64,000 bases of DNA from an uncultured Clostridia bacterium (GTDB taxonomy: Bacteria > Bacillota > Clostridia > Oscillospirales > Ruminococcaceae). The DNA lies in contig CANDEV010000005.1 in the NCBI GenBank assembly GCA_947383835.1, positions 62,001-126,000 on the forward strand. The letters run 5' to 3'. Position 1 is the stretch's first letter, and every line of letters begins with the position of its first letter. Both the position numbers and the translations under genes were made by a program. Positions 7,041 to 16,694 of the stretch are shown here, piece by piece. The notes under the pieces were generated by a model, which did no database searches, was not told where the DNA came from, and saw nothing but the letters and a program-made list of their open reading frames with translations.

Positions 7041-10000
7041 ATGTATAAGTGCAGAGTTCATTTTTATTTGATCGGAGAAGAAAATCCAATTTTTGAAACG
7101 ATGAAAAAAATGCCCCCGCTTAAAAGTTTCACACATGATTTTACTGTGAGCGGATGCTTTGAAAAGGCTGCTGCGGAAAAAGCGGACGTTATTTTTGCCG
7201 ACCTTAAAAATAAAAATGCGAAAGAGTTTGTTAAGGAGATAATACACTCTAAAAAAAAGTCAGCCGAGGTGATACTGCTTGCTGAAAAGGAGCAGATAGG
7301 CGAGCTTTCGGAGGCAATGGAAAGCGTCGGGGATATATGGATAATGCCTATGTCAGAGGAGGAAGCCCGTTTTCGTTTCTTAAAATGGCAGCAGCGCCGC
7401 AAGTCCGAAGCGGACGCGTGGGAGACGTCGCATTTTCTGGAAACAACTATAAACAGTATACCGAACCTTATTTGGTATAAGGATAAAAACGGAATACACG
7501 AAAAGGTGAACGACAGCTTCTGCAAAACGGTAAATAAAACAAAGGCTCAGGTAGAGGGCAGAGGTCACGCATATATTTGGGACGTCGAACATGACGACCC
7601 CGCCTGCATTGAATCGGAACGTATAGTTATGGAAACAAGACAGACCTGCGTATCCGAGGAAACTGTGCAGACCGGAGACGGAATAAGACTTCTCACTACA
7701 TATAAATCACCGCTGTATGATGTTGACGGAAGCGTAATGGGTACGGCGGGCATCGGTATAGACATTACAAGGGAACGTGCTTTTGAGCAGGAGGTCCTTC
7801 GTAAAAACCGTACGCTGGAAAAAATATTTACAAGCATAGACTGCGGCGTATTATGCCACTCCTTGGACGGAAAGCGCATAATAAGCGTAAACAGCGCTGC
7901 TCTTAAGATATTGGGATATAATTCTATCGACGAGCTTAAAGCCGACGGCTTTGACATGGTTGCTCACACCGTTGCCGAAAAGGACAGACAGATGCTTAGG
8001 GAACGTATGAAAACCCTTAAAGATCCTGGAGACAGCATAAGTCTTGAATACCGTGTGGAGCACAGTGACGGTACGATAATCCATGTTATGGGCAACGTTA
8101 AGCTTTTGGAGGAAAACGGCGAGTTGTTCTATCAGCGGTTTCTCCTTGACTGTACTGCACAGAAGCTTCAGGAAAGCGAGAATGAAAAGCGTCAGTCGGA
8201 GCTTGTTCAGGCTCTCAGTATTGATTACAATCTTGTTTGCTTTTTCAATCTCGATTCGGGTATCGGTCATGCGCTTAGGCTCATAGACTGCGAAAGAGAT
8301 GTACTTGAAACTATTTTCGGCAATAAAAGCGATCTGCTTTTGGAATATGATATGGGCAGGTATATCAACACCTGCGTATATGATGACGACAAGGAAATGA
8401 TGACAAACGTCTGCTCACGTGAATGGATAAGGAATGAGCTTGAAAATAAGAAGCTTTGCTATGTAAACTACAGGACGCTTTGCGGCGGCAAATTAAGATA
8501 TTTTCAGATGAAGGCTGTTCGGACCGGTAACTGGGAGGAAACAAAAAGCGCAGTACTGGGTTTCCGCTGTGTGGACGAGGAGATACGCAGCGAGATAGAG
8601 AAGAAAGAGCTGCTTGAAAACGCTCTTATGCAGGCGAACAGAGCAAGCAAGGCAAAAAGCGTGTTCCTGTCAAATATGTCGCACGATATACGAACTCCAA
8701 TGAACGCCATAGTGGGCTTTACTTCTCTTGCAATAACTCATATTGACAATAAATTACAGGTTGAGGAATATCTCAAAAAGATAATGACGTCGGGCAACCA
8801 TTTGCTTAGCCTTATCAACGACGTGCTGGATATGAGCCGCATAGAAAGCGGAAAAATGCACCTTGACGAAAAGCCTTGCAGTCTGCCGGAGATATTTCAC
8901 GGGCTTCAGAACATCATTCAGGGCGATGTTAATGCGAAGCAGCTTGAACTTTTTGTGGACACTGTTGACGTTCATAACGAGGATATTTTCTGCGATAAGC
9001 TGCGTCTCAATCAGGTGCTTCTCAATCTTTTGAGCAATTCTGTAAAGTATACTGTTTCGGGCGGCAAGATCACAATGAGGATCACTGAAAAATCAGGCGC
9101 ACCCGAGGGCTTTGCAAATTATGAATTTCTTATAAAAGACACGGGAATAGGCATGAGCGAGGAGTTTGTTTCACATATCTTCGAGCCGTTTGAAAGAGAG
9201 AGGAACTCGACGATAAGCGGTATTCAGGGTACGGGTCTTGGCATGGCTATTACCAAAAATATAGTGGATATGATGAACGGCAGGATAGAGGTAAAGAGCG
9301 AGCAGAATGTGGGAACGGAATGTACTGTATCTCTTACCTTCCGTATTAATTCTGAGGCAGGCGAACCGAAGCCTTTGCCCGAATTTCAGAACTGCCGGGC
9401 TCTTGTTGTTGACGATGATTTCAACACCTGCGACAGCGTTTCATATATGCTCCAGCAGATGGGAATGAGGGCAGAGTGGACGTTATCCGGCAAGGAGGCT
9501 GTGCTGAGAACACGGCAGGCTCTTATGCGCAACGACCACTATGACGTTTATATTGTGGACTGGCTTCTTCCCGATGTAAATGGAATAGAGGTTGTAAGGC
9601 GTATACGCAGGGAAACGGATGAAAACGTCCCTGTCATTGTGCTTACCGCCTATGATTGGTCTGATATCGAGGAGGAAGCCAAGGAGGCGGGCGTTACGGC
9701 ATTTTGCAGCAAACCGCTGTTTATGTCTGAGCTTAGAAGCTGTTTGAATTCCATCGAAAATAAAGCCGACAACAGCGAAAGTATGGTAAAGATCGAAGCA
9801 AAGCGCCGCACGGAGCGTATTCTTCTTGCGGAGGACAACGAGCTTAATCAGGAGATCGCCGTTGCTATTTTAAGCGAAGCAGGTTTTAACGTGGACGTTG
9901 CGGCAAACGGAAGGATCGCGGTGGAAATGCTTAGCGGCTCTGAACCTGGATATTATCAGCTTGTGCTCATGGACGTGCAGATGCCTGTGATGAACGGTTA

Positions 10001-10190
10001 TGACGCTGCCTCTGAAATAAGAAAGCTTGAAAATAAGGAGCTTGCTTCAATACCGATAATCGCCATGACTGCAAATGCCTTTGAAGAGGATAGACAGGAG
10101 GCTTTGAACAGCGGTATGAACGAGCATATCGCAAAGCCTATCGACGTGAAAAAGCTTATCGACACTTTAGATAATATGCTGAATTTATAA
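7041..10190 (+). CDS. Hybrid histidine kinase with PAS domains and two receiver domains
   Basis: A 1,049-aa protein without clear membrane segments. The N-terminal 110 residues look receiver-like but degenerate. Two PAS/PAC modules follow (about 125-250 and 255-380), then a further sensor-like stretch, HisKA with SHDIRTPMNA (His548) and a HATPase with NLLSNSVKYT and GTGLGMAI. Two receivers come last, with phospho-acceptors Asp840 (IVDWLLPD) and Asp978 (LMDVQMPVMNG). No HPt domain or output domain is present, so a separate phosphotransfer partner is expected. GCGGAGGAAAT precedes the ATG at 7041; the open frame upstream to 6915 covers the promoter and is not coding. Confidence 0.92.
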   Translation: MYKCRVHFYLIGEENPIFETMKKMPPLKSFTHDFTVSGCFEKAAAEKADVIFADLKNKNAKEFVKEIIHSKKKSAEVILLAEKEQIGELSEAMESVGDIWIMPMSEEEARFRFLKWQQRRKSEADAWETSHFLETTINSIPNLIWYKDKNGIHEKVNDSFCKTVNKTKAQVEGRGHAYIWDVEHDDPACIESERIVMETRQTCVSEETVQTGDGIRLLTTYKSPLYDVDGSVMGTAGIGIDITRERAFEQEVLRKNRTLEKIFTSIDCGVLCHSLDGKRIISVNSAALKILGYNSIDELKADGFDMVAHTVAEKDRQMLRERMKTLKDPGDSISLEYRVEHSDGTIIHVMGNVKLLEENGELFYQRFLLDCTAQKLQESENEKRQSELVQALSIDYNLVCFFNLDSGIGHALRLIDCERDVLETIFGNKSDLLLEYDMGRYINTCVYDDDKEMMTNVCSREWIRNELENKKLCYVNYRTLCGGKLRYFQMKAVRTGNWEETKSAVLGFRCVDEEIRSEIEKKELLENALMQANRASKAKSVFLSNMSHDIRTPMNAIVGFTSLAITHIDNKLQVEEYLKKIMTSGNHLLSLINDVLDMSRIESGKMHLDEKPCSLPEIFHGLQNIIQGDVNAKQLELFVDTVDVHNEDIFCDKLRLNQVLLNLLSNSVKYTVSGGKITMRITEKSGAPEGFANYEFLIKDTGIGMSEEFVSHIFEPFERERNSTISGIQGTGLGMAITKNIVDMMNGRIEVKSEQNVGTECTVSLTFRINSEAGEPKPLPEFQNCRALVVDDDFNTCDSVSYMLQQMGMRAEWTLSGKEAVLRTRQALMRNDHYDVYIVDWLLPDVNGIEVVRRIRRETDENVPVIVLTAYDWSDIEEEAKEAGVTAFCSKPLFMSELRSCLNSIENKADNSESMVKIEAKRRTERILLAEDNELNQEIAVAILSEAGFNVDVAANGRIAVEMLSGSEPGYYQLVLMDVQMPVMNGYDAASEIRKLENKELASIPIIAMTANAFEEDRQEALNSGMNEHIAKPIDVKKLIDTLDNMLNL

Positions 10191-10195
10191 AATAG

Positions 10196-10233
10196 ACCTG
10201 TTCGGCAATCCTACGGTTGCCGAACAGGTTTTA
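10196..10233 (+). terminator. Terminator after the hybrid kinase
   Basis: A 13-bp perfect stem ACCTGTTCGGCAA / TTGCCGAACAGGT with an 8-nt loop, followed by TTTT. Confidence 0.85.
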
Positions 10234-10256
10234 ATGTATACGCTTTCTGCTCTTTT

Positions 10257-10359
10257 ATACTAATTTGCGACTAAAAAGCGTGTAAAAATTCAAGCAAAAA
10301 TTTGCATATATGATTTTTGTGCAGATTTTTTACCTACGCTTTTAGGAGCAAATTAGTAT
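10257..10359. repeat. MITE-like inverted-repeat element (R3, copy 1)
   Basis: A 103-bp AT-rich element bounded by perfect 12-bp inverted ends ATACTAATTTGC / GCAAATTAGTAT. Its interior at 10303-10324 shares 22 bp exactly, inverted, with the hairpin at 46605-46626. It lies between the kinase terminator and the leuA promoter. Confidence 0.65.
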
Positions 10360-10410
10360 TAGCATGGGAGCGTGTAATTGTTAATTATTGATTAAATTAT
10401 AAATTACCTA

Positions 10411-10439
10411 TTGACAAAAGAGAGGTTATGTGATATAAT
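10411..10439 (+). promoter_or_regulatory. leuA promoter
   Basis: TTGACA (10411-10416), 17 bp and TATAAT (10434-10439), placed about 10 bp before the T-box leader. Confidence 0.85.
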
Positions 10440-10445
10440 TTATTT

Positions 10446-10770
10446 CATAATATGAAAATGCGCTGACAGGAATAAAAGCCGACCCGCTTTTTCAGAGAGC
10501 CGCCGTTTGGTGAAAGGCGGTAAAACGGTACGGTCATAACTCGTCCTTGAGCAGTCCGCTGAACATTTGCGAGTAGGTATACATATTCACAAATAATTAG
10601 GTCGGAACGGGTTCTCCCGTTACAGAGATACGCATTGGATATACCAATAATAAGTATTGAGATGCGGTGAGGTGCGGATGAAAGTCCGAACAAGAGTGGT
10701 ACCGTGGAAGCTATGCTTTCATCTCTTTGGTCTCTTATATAGAGACGCGAGATGAGGGCTTTTTTTATTG
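10446..10770 (+). promoter_or_regulatory. T-box leader of leuA
   Basis: The leader shows a structured Stem I region with a GGTG loop near 10508 and the hallmark T-box sequence AAGAGTGGTACCGTGGAAG near 10695. The antiterminator/terminator switch follows: CATCTC...GAGATG around 10720-10755, then GGGC and a T-run. T-box leaders read through when the matching tRNA is uncharged. The downstream leuA gene predicts tRNA-Leu. A CTC triplet at 10540-10542 on the 3' side of Stem I is the candidate specifier, not proven. Confidence 0.88.
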
Positions 10771-10825
10771 CGTGTAATGTCCCGCAGGTAACTCCCGCCG
10801 CAATTGTGAAAGAGAGGAAAATATC

Positions 10826-12487
10826 ATGAAAAATTTTGATCACTATCAAAAACGTTATTTTATGCCGCCCGAGCCTTGCTATGACTGGGTAAAAAACGAG
10901 AGCGTTACAAAAGCGCCCGTGTGGTGCTCCGTTGACCTCCGTGACGGCAACCAGGCGTTGATAATCCCAATGTCCTTGGAGGAAAAGCTGGAGTTCTGGA
11001 AGCACTTAGTTAAAGTAGGCTTCAAGGAGATCGAGATAGGATTCCCCGCTGCAAGCGAGACGGAGTACGCTTTCTGCCGCGCGCTGATCGAGCAGAACCT
11101 CATTCCCGACGACGTTACCGTGCAGGTGCTGACTCAAAGCCGCGAGCACATTATAGCAAAGACATTTGAAGCTTTAAAGGGCTGCAAAAACGCCATAGTT
11201 CACCTCTATAACAGCACCTCCGTTGCACAGCGTGAGCAGGTGTTCAAAAAGTCCAAGCAGGAAATTATTGACATTGCTACATTCGGAGCAAAGCTTTGCA
11301 AGGAGTACCGCGAAAAGACCGAGGGAAATTTCCGCTTTGAGTACAGCCCCGAAAGCTTTACCGGAACAGAACCCGAGTTCTCGTTGGAGATATGCAACGC
11401 TGTGCTGGACATCTGGCAGCCAAGCGAAAACGACAAGGTAATAATCAATCTGCCCGTGACCGTTGCGGAGAGTATGTCTCACGTTTACGCTTGTCAGGTT
11501 GAGTATATGTGCAAGCATCTGAAGAATCGTGAAAATGTTATTGTTTCCCTCCACCCGCACAATGACAGAGGCTGCGCTGTTGCGGACTCCGAAATGGGTC
11601 TGCTTGCGGGCGCCGACCGTATCGAGGGTACTTTGTTCGGAAACGGCGAGCGGACCGGCAACGTTGACATTGTTACACTTGCTATGAATATGTTCACCCA
11701 CGGCATAGACCCCGAACTGGACTTCTCCAATCTGCCCGAGATTACGGAAATGTACGAAAAGGTCACTCGTATGCACGTATATGAGCGTCAGCCGTACAGC
11801 GGCGCACTGGTGTTTGCGGCATTTTCAGGCTCTCATCAGGACGCTATTGCAAAAGGCATGAAGTGGCGCGAGGAGAAGAACCCAGAATTTTGGACAGTAC
11901 CTTACCTCGCTATCGACCCCAAGGACGTTGGCAGAGAGTACGAGGGCGACGTTATCCGTATCAACAGCCAGTCTGGCAAGGGCGGTATCGGTTACCTTAT
12001 GGAGCAGAAATTCGGTATTGATATGCCGCCGAAAATGCGTGAGAATTTCGGCTATGCAGTAAAAAGCGTGTCCGACCACAAGCATAAGGAGCTTATGCCG
12101 GACGAGATTTACGAAATTTTCAAGGAACGCTATGTGAACAAGACCGATTATTTCAAGGTCGAGGAGGCTCATTACGCCCAGACAAACGGCATTACAGCCA
12201 GCGTAAGCGTTGCGTACAACGGCAAAACTATCGCCCGTGAAGCAAGCGGCAACGGACGTCTCGACGCGGTTTCAAACGCGGTCAAGGACGCAATGGGCAT
12301 CAAGTACACGATTGTCGCCTATAAGGAGCACGCTTTAGAGCACGGTTCAAGCTCCGAAGCTGCGGCTTATGTGGGCATTGAGACCGAGAACGGCGTATTT
12401 TGGGGCACGGGTATCCATACGGATATTATCGTTGCTTCGGTAAACGCGCTGGTCTCCGCAATAAACAACAGCGGCTTGGTAAAATAA
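10826..12487 (+). CDS. leuA: 2-isopropylmalate synthase
   Basis: A 553-aa enzyme of the long LeuA class, committing 2-ketoisovalerate plus acetyl-CoA to leucine synthesis. The N-terminal TIM barrel carries SVDLRDGNQAL (metal-binding Asp), FKEIEIGFPAAS, VSLHPHNDRG and GNGERTGNVD. The C-terminal regulatory domain ends in VAYKEHALEHGSSSEAAAYV. GAGAGGAAAA precedes the ATG. It stands alone, with no leuBCD beside it, and is controlled by the T-box leader. Confidence 0.97.
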   Translation: MKNFDHYQKRYFMPPEPCYDWVKNESVTKAPVWCSVDLRDGNQALIIPMSLEEKLEFWKHLVKVGFKEIEIGFPAASETEYAFCRALIEQNLIPDDVTVQVLTQSREHIIAKTFEALKGCKNAIVHLYNSTSVAQREQVFKKSKQEIIDIATFGAKLCKEYREKTEGNFRFEYSPESFTGTEPEFSLEICNAVLDIWQPSENDKVIINLPVTVAESMSHVYACQVEYMCKHLKNRENVIVSLHPHNDRGCAVADSEMGLLAGADRIEGTLFGNGERTGNVDIVTLAMNMFTHGIDPELDFSNLPEITEMYEKVTRMHVYERQPYSGALVFAAFSGSHQDAIAKGMKWREEKNPEFWTVPYLAIDPKDVGREYEGDVIRINSQSGKGGIGYLMEQKFGIDMPPKMRENFGYAVKSVSDHKHKELMPDEIYEIFKERYVNKTDYFKVEEAHYAQTNGITASVSVAYNGKTIAREASGNGRLDAVSNAVKDAMGIKYTIVAYKEHALEHGSSSEAAAYVGIETENGVFWGTGIHTDIIVASVNALVSAINNSGLVK

Positions 12488-12490
12488 AAA

Positions 12491-12525
12491 AATAGGCAGG
12501 AGCGTAATGCTTCTGCCTATTTTTA
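12491..12525 (+). terminator. Terminator after leuA
   Basis: Stem AATAGGCAGGAGC / GCTTCTGCCTATT with a short loop and a following T-run. It lies just before the HAD gene. Confidence 0.75.
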
Positions 12526-12545
12526 ATAATAAAATGGAGGTCAAT

Positions 12546-13319
12546 ATGGTAAATTGCAGATTGCTTTTATTTGATCTGGACGGAACTCTGCTCCGAAGCG
12601 ATAAAACGGTGTCCGAAAAGAATCTGAAAGCCTTGTTTAAATGCGGAGAAAAAGGCATACTTATCGGTATAGCAACGTCCAGAGGTGAGCAAAATACATT
12701 GTCATTTCTCGATAAATTTACTCCCGATATTCTTATCACAAGCGGGGGCGCACTTGCAAAATTCCATGATAAATATATTTATAAGGCTGAATTTTCCGAA
12801 AGTGAGACAAAGCAAATAATAGCGGCTGTTAGGGATGTTTGCGGCGCTGACTGCGAGATAACGGCAGATACGGTTGCTCACCATTACTGGAATTACAAGA
12901 CCGACCCGAAGAAACAGGATAAAAGCTGGGGTGACAGTATTTACACCGATTTTGAGAATTTTGAAAAGTGTACTCTTAAAATGTGTGCAGAGATTTTTGA
13001 CGGCGAACGCGCCGAACAGTTAATGAATTTATTGCCCGAATGTGACTGCAAACGCTTTTCGGACGACTATTGGTATAAATTCACAAAAAAGGGAATTACA
13101 AAAGAAAACGCGGTAATGGAAGTATGCGGCAAATGCAGAATACAGGCAGATGAAATCATTGCTTTCGGAGACGATTATGCAGACGCGGGTATGCTTGAAT
13201 TGTGCGGCATAGGCGTTGCTATGGGTAACGCCATAGACGTGATAAAAGAAAAAGCAGATATTGTCATTGGCAGCAATGATGAGGACAGCATTTCAGACTT
13301 TTTGGAAATGTATTTATAA
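12546..13319 (+). CDS. Cof-type HAD hydrolase
   Basis: A 257-aa haloacid-dehalogenase phosphatase of the Cof (type IIB cap) group. Motif I is DLDGTLLRSD near the N-terminus, motif II ATSRG, a late Lys at KKGITKENAV, and motif IV FGDDYADAGML followed by GVAMGNA. These proteins dephosphorylate sugar phosphates or cofactors such as FMN or PLP; the substrate here cannot be told. The start at 12546 follows TGGAGG; the ATG at 12507 lies inside the leuA terminator. Confidence 0.9.
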   Translation: MVNCRLLLFDLDGTLLRSDKTVSEKNLKALFKCGEKGILIGIATSRGEQNTLSFLDKFTPDILITSGGALAKFHDKYIYKAEFSESETKQIIAAVRDVCGADCEITADTVAHHYWNYKTDPKKQDKSWGDSIYTDFENFEKCTLKMCAEIFDGERAEQLMNLLPECDCKRFSDDYWYKFTKKGITKENAVMEVCGKCRIQADEIIAFGDDYADAGMLELCGIGVAMGNAIDVIKEKADIVIGSNDEDSISDFLEMYL

Positions 13320-13378
13320 TTCATTCTCTATGTTTTCGTTTTTGGGTGTAAATAATTAGAAATAAATTTCAAAAAAGG

Positions 13379-13420
13379 AACGGGCAGCAGTACAAATGTA
13401 TGTACCGCTGCCCGTTTTGT
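13379..13420. terminator. Bidirectional terminator between HAD and araC-like genes
   Basis: Strong stem AACGGGCAGC-GTACA / TGTAC-GCTGCCCGTT with T-rich tracts on both sides. It serves the converging genes. Confidence 0.8.
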
Positions 13421-14262
13421 TATTTATTTTTTGCAGCAAATTCCACAGCTTCACGCGGAGTCATGGTGTGCCGTTTTTTAAAATCGTTCAGCAGGTGAGG
13501 CTGGTCGGTGTAACCGTATTTTTCTACAGCGTCCAGCACGTCAAAGCTGCGGCTTGAAACCATTTCCTGCCATAAAAGCTGATACCGCATAAGCGAGGAA
13601 AACGCTTTCGGAGAGATACCCATATTCCGCATAAAAATGCGCTCAAGCTTTTTTTCCGAGACTGCCGTGTGCGCGTAAACATCGGAAATTTTCACTCTGC
13701 CGTCATTTTCAAGCATGAAGTAAATCGCGTTCAGCAGGTCGCTGTCAGCACATTCAGGACGTAAATGCTTCATAAGAACCTTTTCCGCAGCAGCCTTTCT
13801 GCCGAGAAGCGAATGCTCCTCGAAAATGTACGGTTCAAGCTCCCTGCGAATTGCGGAAAAATACTTTTCAATGGGGAATCGTCCGTTTTTGCTGCCGTCC
13901 ATTTTGTCCTCCGCAAAAAGCGCAGCCGTCCAAGCGTAAAAACGAATACCGAAAGAGGAAATAAGCGCGTTCGCCGAGTTTTTTTCGGGAGCGTATCGAA
14001 AGGAACGATCGTCAACCCCGCAGAAAACACCGTCCGATCTGTTTTCGGAGTGGTTCACATAAAAAATTATGTCCATGCAGGTGTCGGGGATTATAATTCC
14101 GTCCCTGTTGTTGGGAATAAATTCCTTAACAGGCAGCACAGTACCCCAAAAGCACCGTATAAACGGCTTCAAAGCCTCGCAGGGTGCAACCTCGCAATGT
14201 TCGGGGACGCTCTTGAAAGGGCTTGCCGTTATTGGTCTGTACATTTTTGAAAGTGAAAGCAA
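13420..14262 (-). CDS. AraC-family transcriptional regulator
   Basis: About 280 aa. The N-terminal part resembles the DUF6597-type sensor (CEALKPFIRCFWG, IIPDTCMDIIFYV). The C-terminal AraC double HTH reads VKISDVYAHTAVSEKKLERIF and later DAVEKYGYTDQPHLLNDFKKR. The start is placed at TTG 14262 because a perfect AGGAGG (14275-14270) lies 7 bp upstream; ATG 14244 is 25 bp from it. It follows dapB by 43 bp on the same strand, so it may be the last gene of the lysine operon. Its targets are unknown. Confidence 0.85.
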   Translation of the reverse strand: MLSLSKMYRPITASPFKSVPEHCEVAPCEALKPFIRCFWGTVLPVKEFIPNNRDGIIIPDTCMDIIFYVNHSENRSDGVFCGVDDRSFRYAPEKNSANALISSFGIRFYAWTAALFAEDKMDGSKNGRFPIEKYFSAIRRELEPYIFEEHSLLGRKAAAEKVLMKHLRPECADSDLLNAIYFMLENDGRVKISDVYAHTAVSEKKLERIFMRNMGISPKAFSSLMRYQLLWQEMVSSRSFDVLDAVEKYGYTDQPHLLNDFKKRHTMTPREAVEFAAKNK

Positions 14263-14305
14263 AAAACGTCCTCCTTTCAAATTCAGAACCTTTTGAAGAG
14301 AGGTT

Positions 14306-15070
14306 CTATTTATCTGCAAGCAATGCAGCCATGTCGTAAAGTCCCGCCTTGCATTCTGCAAGAAAAACCGCAGCGTTTACAGAACCCACCGCAAAAACCT
14401 CCTTGGAAGCTGCTGAGTGGGAGAGTGTAATGACTTCGTCACGTCCCGCGAAAATAATGTCGTGCTCGCCGACAATAGTGCCGCCGCGTACGGAGTGCAT
14501 ACCGATCTCGTTTTTCTCACGCTTTTTACGCTGGGAGTGCCTGTCATAGGTGTACTGATACTTGTTGTCGAGAGTCTCGTTTATGGCGTTGGCAAGCATG
14601 ATAGCTGTGCCGCTGGGAGCGTCGATCTTCTGATTGTGGTGCTTTTCAAGAATTTCAATATCGAACTGTCCGCCGAGAATTTCCGCCGCAGTTTTCGCAA
14701 GCTTGCAAAGCAGATTGATACCCAGAGACATATTGAATGTGAAAAACACGGGTATCTGGTCCGCCGCCTTTTTGATAGCTTCTATCTGCTCTTCGTTGTA
14801 GCCCGTTGTGGCAATAACAATAGCCGTCCCCGTGGAAAGACAGTACTCCAGCAAATTATATTGTATCAGCGCGGAAGGGTGGGAGTAGTCTATAATAACG
14901 TCAGGCTTTACAGGCAGACTTTTTACATTGTCGTAAATCTCAAAATCTCCATATTTCTCGGTGTTCAGGTCGATACCCGAAATGACTGTGCAGTCGTCCC
15001 TGTCCTTTATTACAGAAGCAATGACCCTGCCCATTTTTCCGTTAGCTCCGCATATCGTAACATTTACCAT
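14306..15070 (-). CDS. dapB: 4-hydroxy-tetrahydrodipicolinate reductase
   Basis: A 254-aa NAD(P)H-dependent enzyme of the diaminopimelate/lysine pathway. It has a Rossmann GANGKMG at residues 8-14, and the catalytic and substrate-binding segment LEKHHNQKIDAPSGTA (His144, His145, Lys148). The C-terminus GSVNAAVFLA is typical. It lies 103 bp downstream of dapA in the asd-GNAT-dapA-dapB operon. The 15071-15173 gap contains only AT-rich inverted segments (TTTAATTATCAAACT-type). Confidence 0.97.
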   Translation of the reverse strand: MVNVTICGANGKMGRVIASVIKDRDDCTVISGIDLNTEKYGDFEIYDNVKSLPVKPDVIIDYSHPSALIQYNLLEYCLSTGTAIVIATTGYNEEQIEAIKKAADQIPVFFTFNMSLGINLLCKLAKTAAEILGGQFDIEILEKHHNQKIDAPSGTAIMLANAINETLDNKYQYTYDRHSQRKKREKNEIGMHSVRGGTIVGEHDIIFAGRDEVITLSHSAASKEVFAVGSVNAAVFLAECKAGLYDMAALLADK

Positions 15071-15173
15071 TTTATCTATCCTTTCAATAATTAGACTTAT
15101 GGTTTAATTATCAAACTATAAGTATTATACTGCAAGTTTAATGATTAAATTTGCAGTATAATTATTAAACTTG

Positions 15174-16064
15174 TTATTTAATAAGTCCAACGTTTTTCAT
15201 TGAAGCCGTGAGAGAGTCTATCTTGCTCTGCTCCATTTTAAGCAGCGGCAGACGGCATTCTCCCGCATTGAAGCCCATGATATTCATAGCTTCTTTTACG
15301 GGAATGGGGTTCACATCAATGAAAAGATTTGTACAAAGGTCGAGATATTTTATCTGAAGCTTCGCTGCCTCGGCAAAATTGTTGTCGAGACAAAGCTGCG
15401 CCATTTCATGTGTTTCTTTTGGGCAAACGTTTGAAAGTACGCTTATAACGCCCTTTCCGCCGAGGGACATTATCGGAATGATCTGATCGTCGTTACCGCT
15501 GTAAACGTCCAGTCTGTCGCCGCATTTTTCAATAATTTTAGCGATAGAGGAAATGTTTCCGCTTGCCTCTTTTACAGCAACTATATTTTTATGATTGGCA
15601 AGGATATCGTATGTATCAAGTGAAATATTCACGCCTGTTCTGGATGGAACATTATACAGAATTATTGGAATATTTACGCTGTCCGCAATGGCAGTGAAGT
15701 GTGCGATAAGTCCGCGCTGTGAGGTCTTGTTATAATATGGAGTAACAACAAGAAGCGCGTCAGCGCCAAGCTTTTCCGCTTCAACGGAAAGATCCACCGC
15801 GTATTTGGTATCGTTGCTGCCGGTGCCCGCAATTACGGGGACGCGCTTGTTTACCCTGTCAACACAGTAGCGAATACATTCAACGTGTTCCTCGTCCGTC
15901 ATGGTCGCGGATTCGCCTGTAGTGCCGCATACAATTATAGCGTCGGTGCTATTATCGATCTGAAAGTCGATTATTCTGCCGAATTCGTCATAATTTATTG
16001 AACCGTCGGCGTTCATGGGGGTAACGATTGCAACGCCTGCGCCTGTAAAAACAGTATTTTTCAT
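15174..16064 (-). CDS. dapA: 4-hydroxy-tetrahydrodipicolinate synthase
   Basis: A 296-aa class I aldolase-fold enzyme condensing pyruvate with aspartate semialdehyde. Visible are CGTTGESATM (Thr-Thr of the catalytic triad), YNVPSRTG with Tyr137, and the Schiff-base Lys165 in VAVKEASGN. The length is standard. It lies 19 bp after the GNAT gene, in the riboswitch-controlled lysine operon. Confidence 0.97.
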   Translation of the reverse strand: MKNTVFTGAGVAIVTPMNADGSINYDEFGRIIDFQIDNSTDAIIVCGTTGESATMTDEEHVECIRYCVDRVNKRVPVIAGTGSNDTKYAVDLSVEAEKLGADALLVVTPYYNKTSQRGLIAHFTAIADSVNIPIILYNVPSRTGVNISLDTYDILANHKNIVAVKEASGNISSIAKIIEKCGDRLDVYSGNDDQIIPIMSLGGKGVISVLSNVCPKETHEMAQLCLDNNFAEAAKLQIKYLDLCTNLFIDVNPIPVKEAMNIMGFNAGECRLPLLKMEQSKIDSLTASMKNVGLIK

Positions 16065-16083
16065 AAAAATTATCCTTTCCGAA

Positions 16084-16542
16084 TTAATTCAAATTTAATG
16101 TATATGTCAGCCAACCGTCGTCGGAAATTTCTCCGCCGATATTGCTGTAAAATTTCTGCGCGGAAGTGTTCCAGTCAAGGCACTTCCATTCAAGCCGCGC
16201 ACAGCCAAGTTCGCTTGCAAGCCGTTTTGCTTCCGCAAAAAGAGCAGTACCGATACCGCTGCCCCTTTTGTCAGCCTCGATAAAAACGTCTTCAATGTAA
16301 AAGACGCGTTTGCCCGAAAATGTGGCAATTTTATAAGTGTACCACGTCATCATACCAACGGGTACGCCGTTATTTTCGGCAATGACAGCCCGCACGCCGT
16401 TTTCCTCATTCATAAGCTTTTTGAGCTTTTCGGGAGTAATATTGCACACGTCCCCAAGCTTTTCATATTCCGCAAGCTTTTTCAGATAGTTTACTATCAA
16501 TTCAGCATCAGCTTCAGTTCCCTTTCGTAAAGTAATTTCCAT
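16084..16542 (-). CDS. GNAT N-acetyltransferase in the lysine operon
   Basis: A 152-aa Gcn5-related acetyltransferase. The acetyl-CoA site appears as VFIEADKRGSGIGTALFAEAKRLA, and the C-terminal part as LEWKCLDWNTSAQKFYSNIGG, a diamine/spermidine-acetyltransferase-like ending (SSAT). The start at 16542 follows CAAAGGAG; the longer frame to 16599 lacks a ribosome site. It sits between asd and dapA, so it may act on lysine or a related amine; this is inference. An R1 repeat separates it from asd. Confidence 0.85.
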   Translation of the reverse strand: MEITLRKGTEADAELIVNYLKKLAEYEKLGDVCNITPEKLKKLMNEENGVRAVIAENNGVPVGMMTWYTYKIATFSGKRVFYIEDVFIEADKRGSGIGTALFAEAKRLASELGCARLEWKCLDWNTSAQKFYSNIGGEISDDGWLTYTLNLN

Positions 16543-16612
16543 AGAAAAACTCCTTTGTCGGAATATTGTGGTGTGATTTATATATTTGGTAAGGGGCAAG
16601 ACTTTTCGCTAT

Positions 16613-16694
16613 CCCCCTTAAGGGGGACTTTATTAAGTTCATGCTTATGATATTTCAAATTTGGGGGAGACTTTCGCCGCGGGGCGTTCCCCGC
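16613..16694 (-). repeat. R1 copy 3, directly after asd
   Basis: Read on the minus strand it begins immediately after the asd stop codon with the perfect hairpin GCGGGG-AACG-CCCCGC (16694-16679). The core AGTCTCCCCC and an AT-rich spacer follow, then CCCCC-TTAA-GGGGG (16626-16613). Its first 22 bp match copy 1. Confidence 0.8.
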
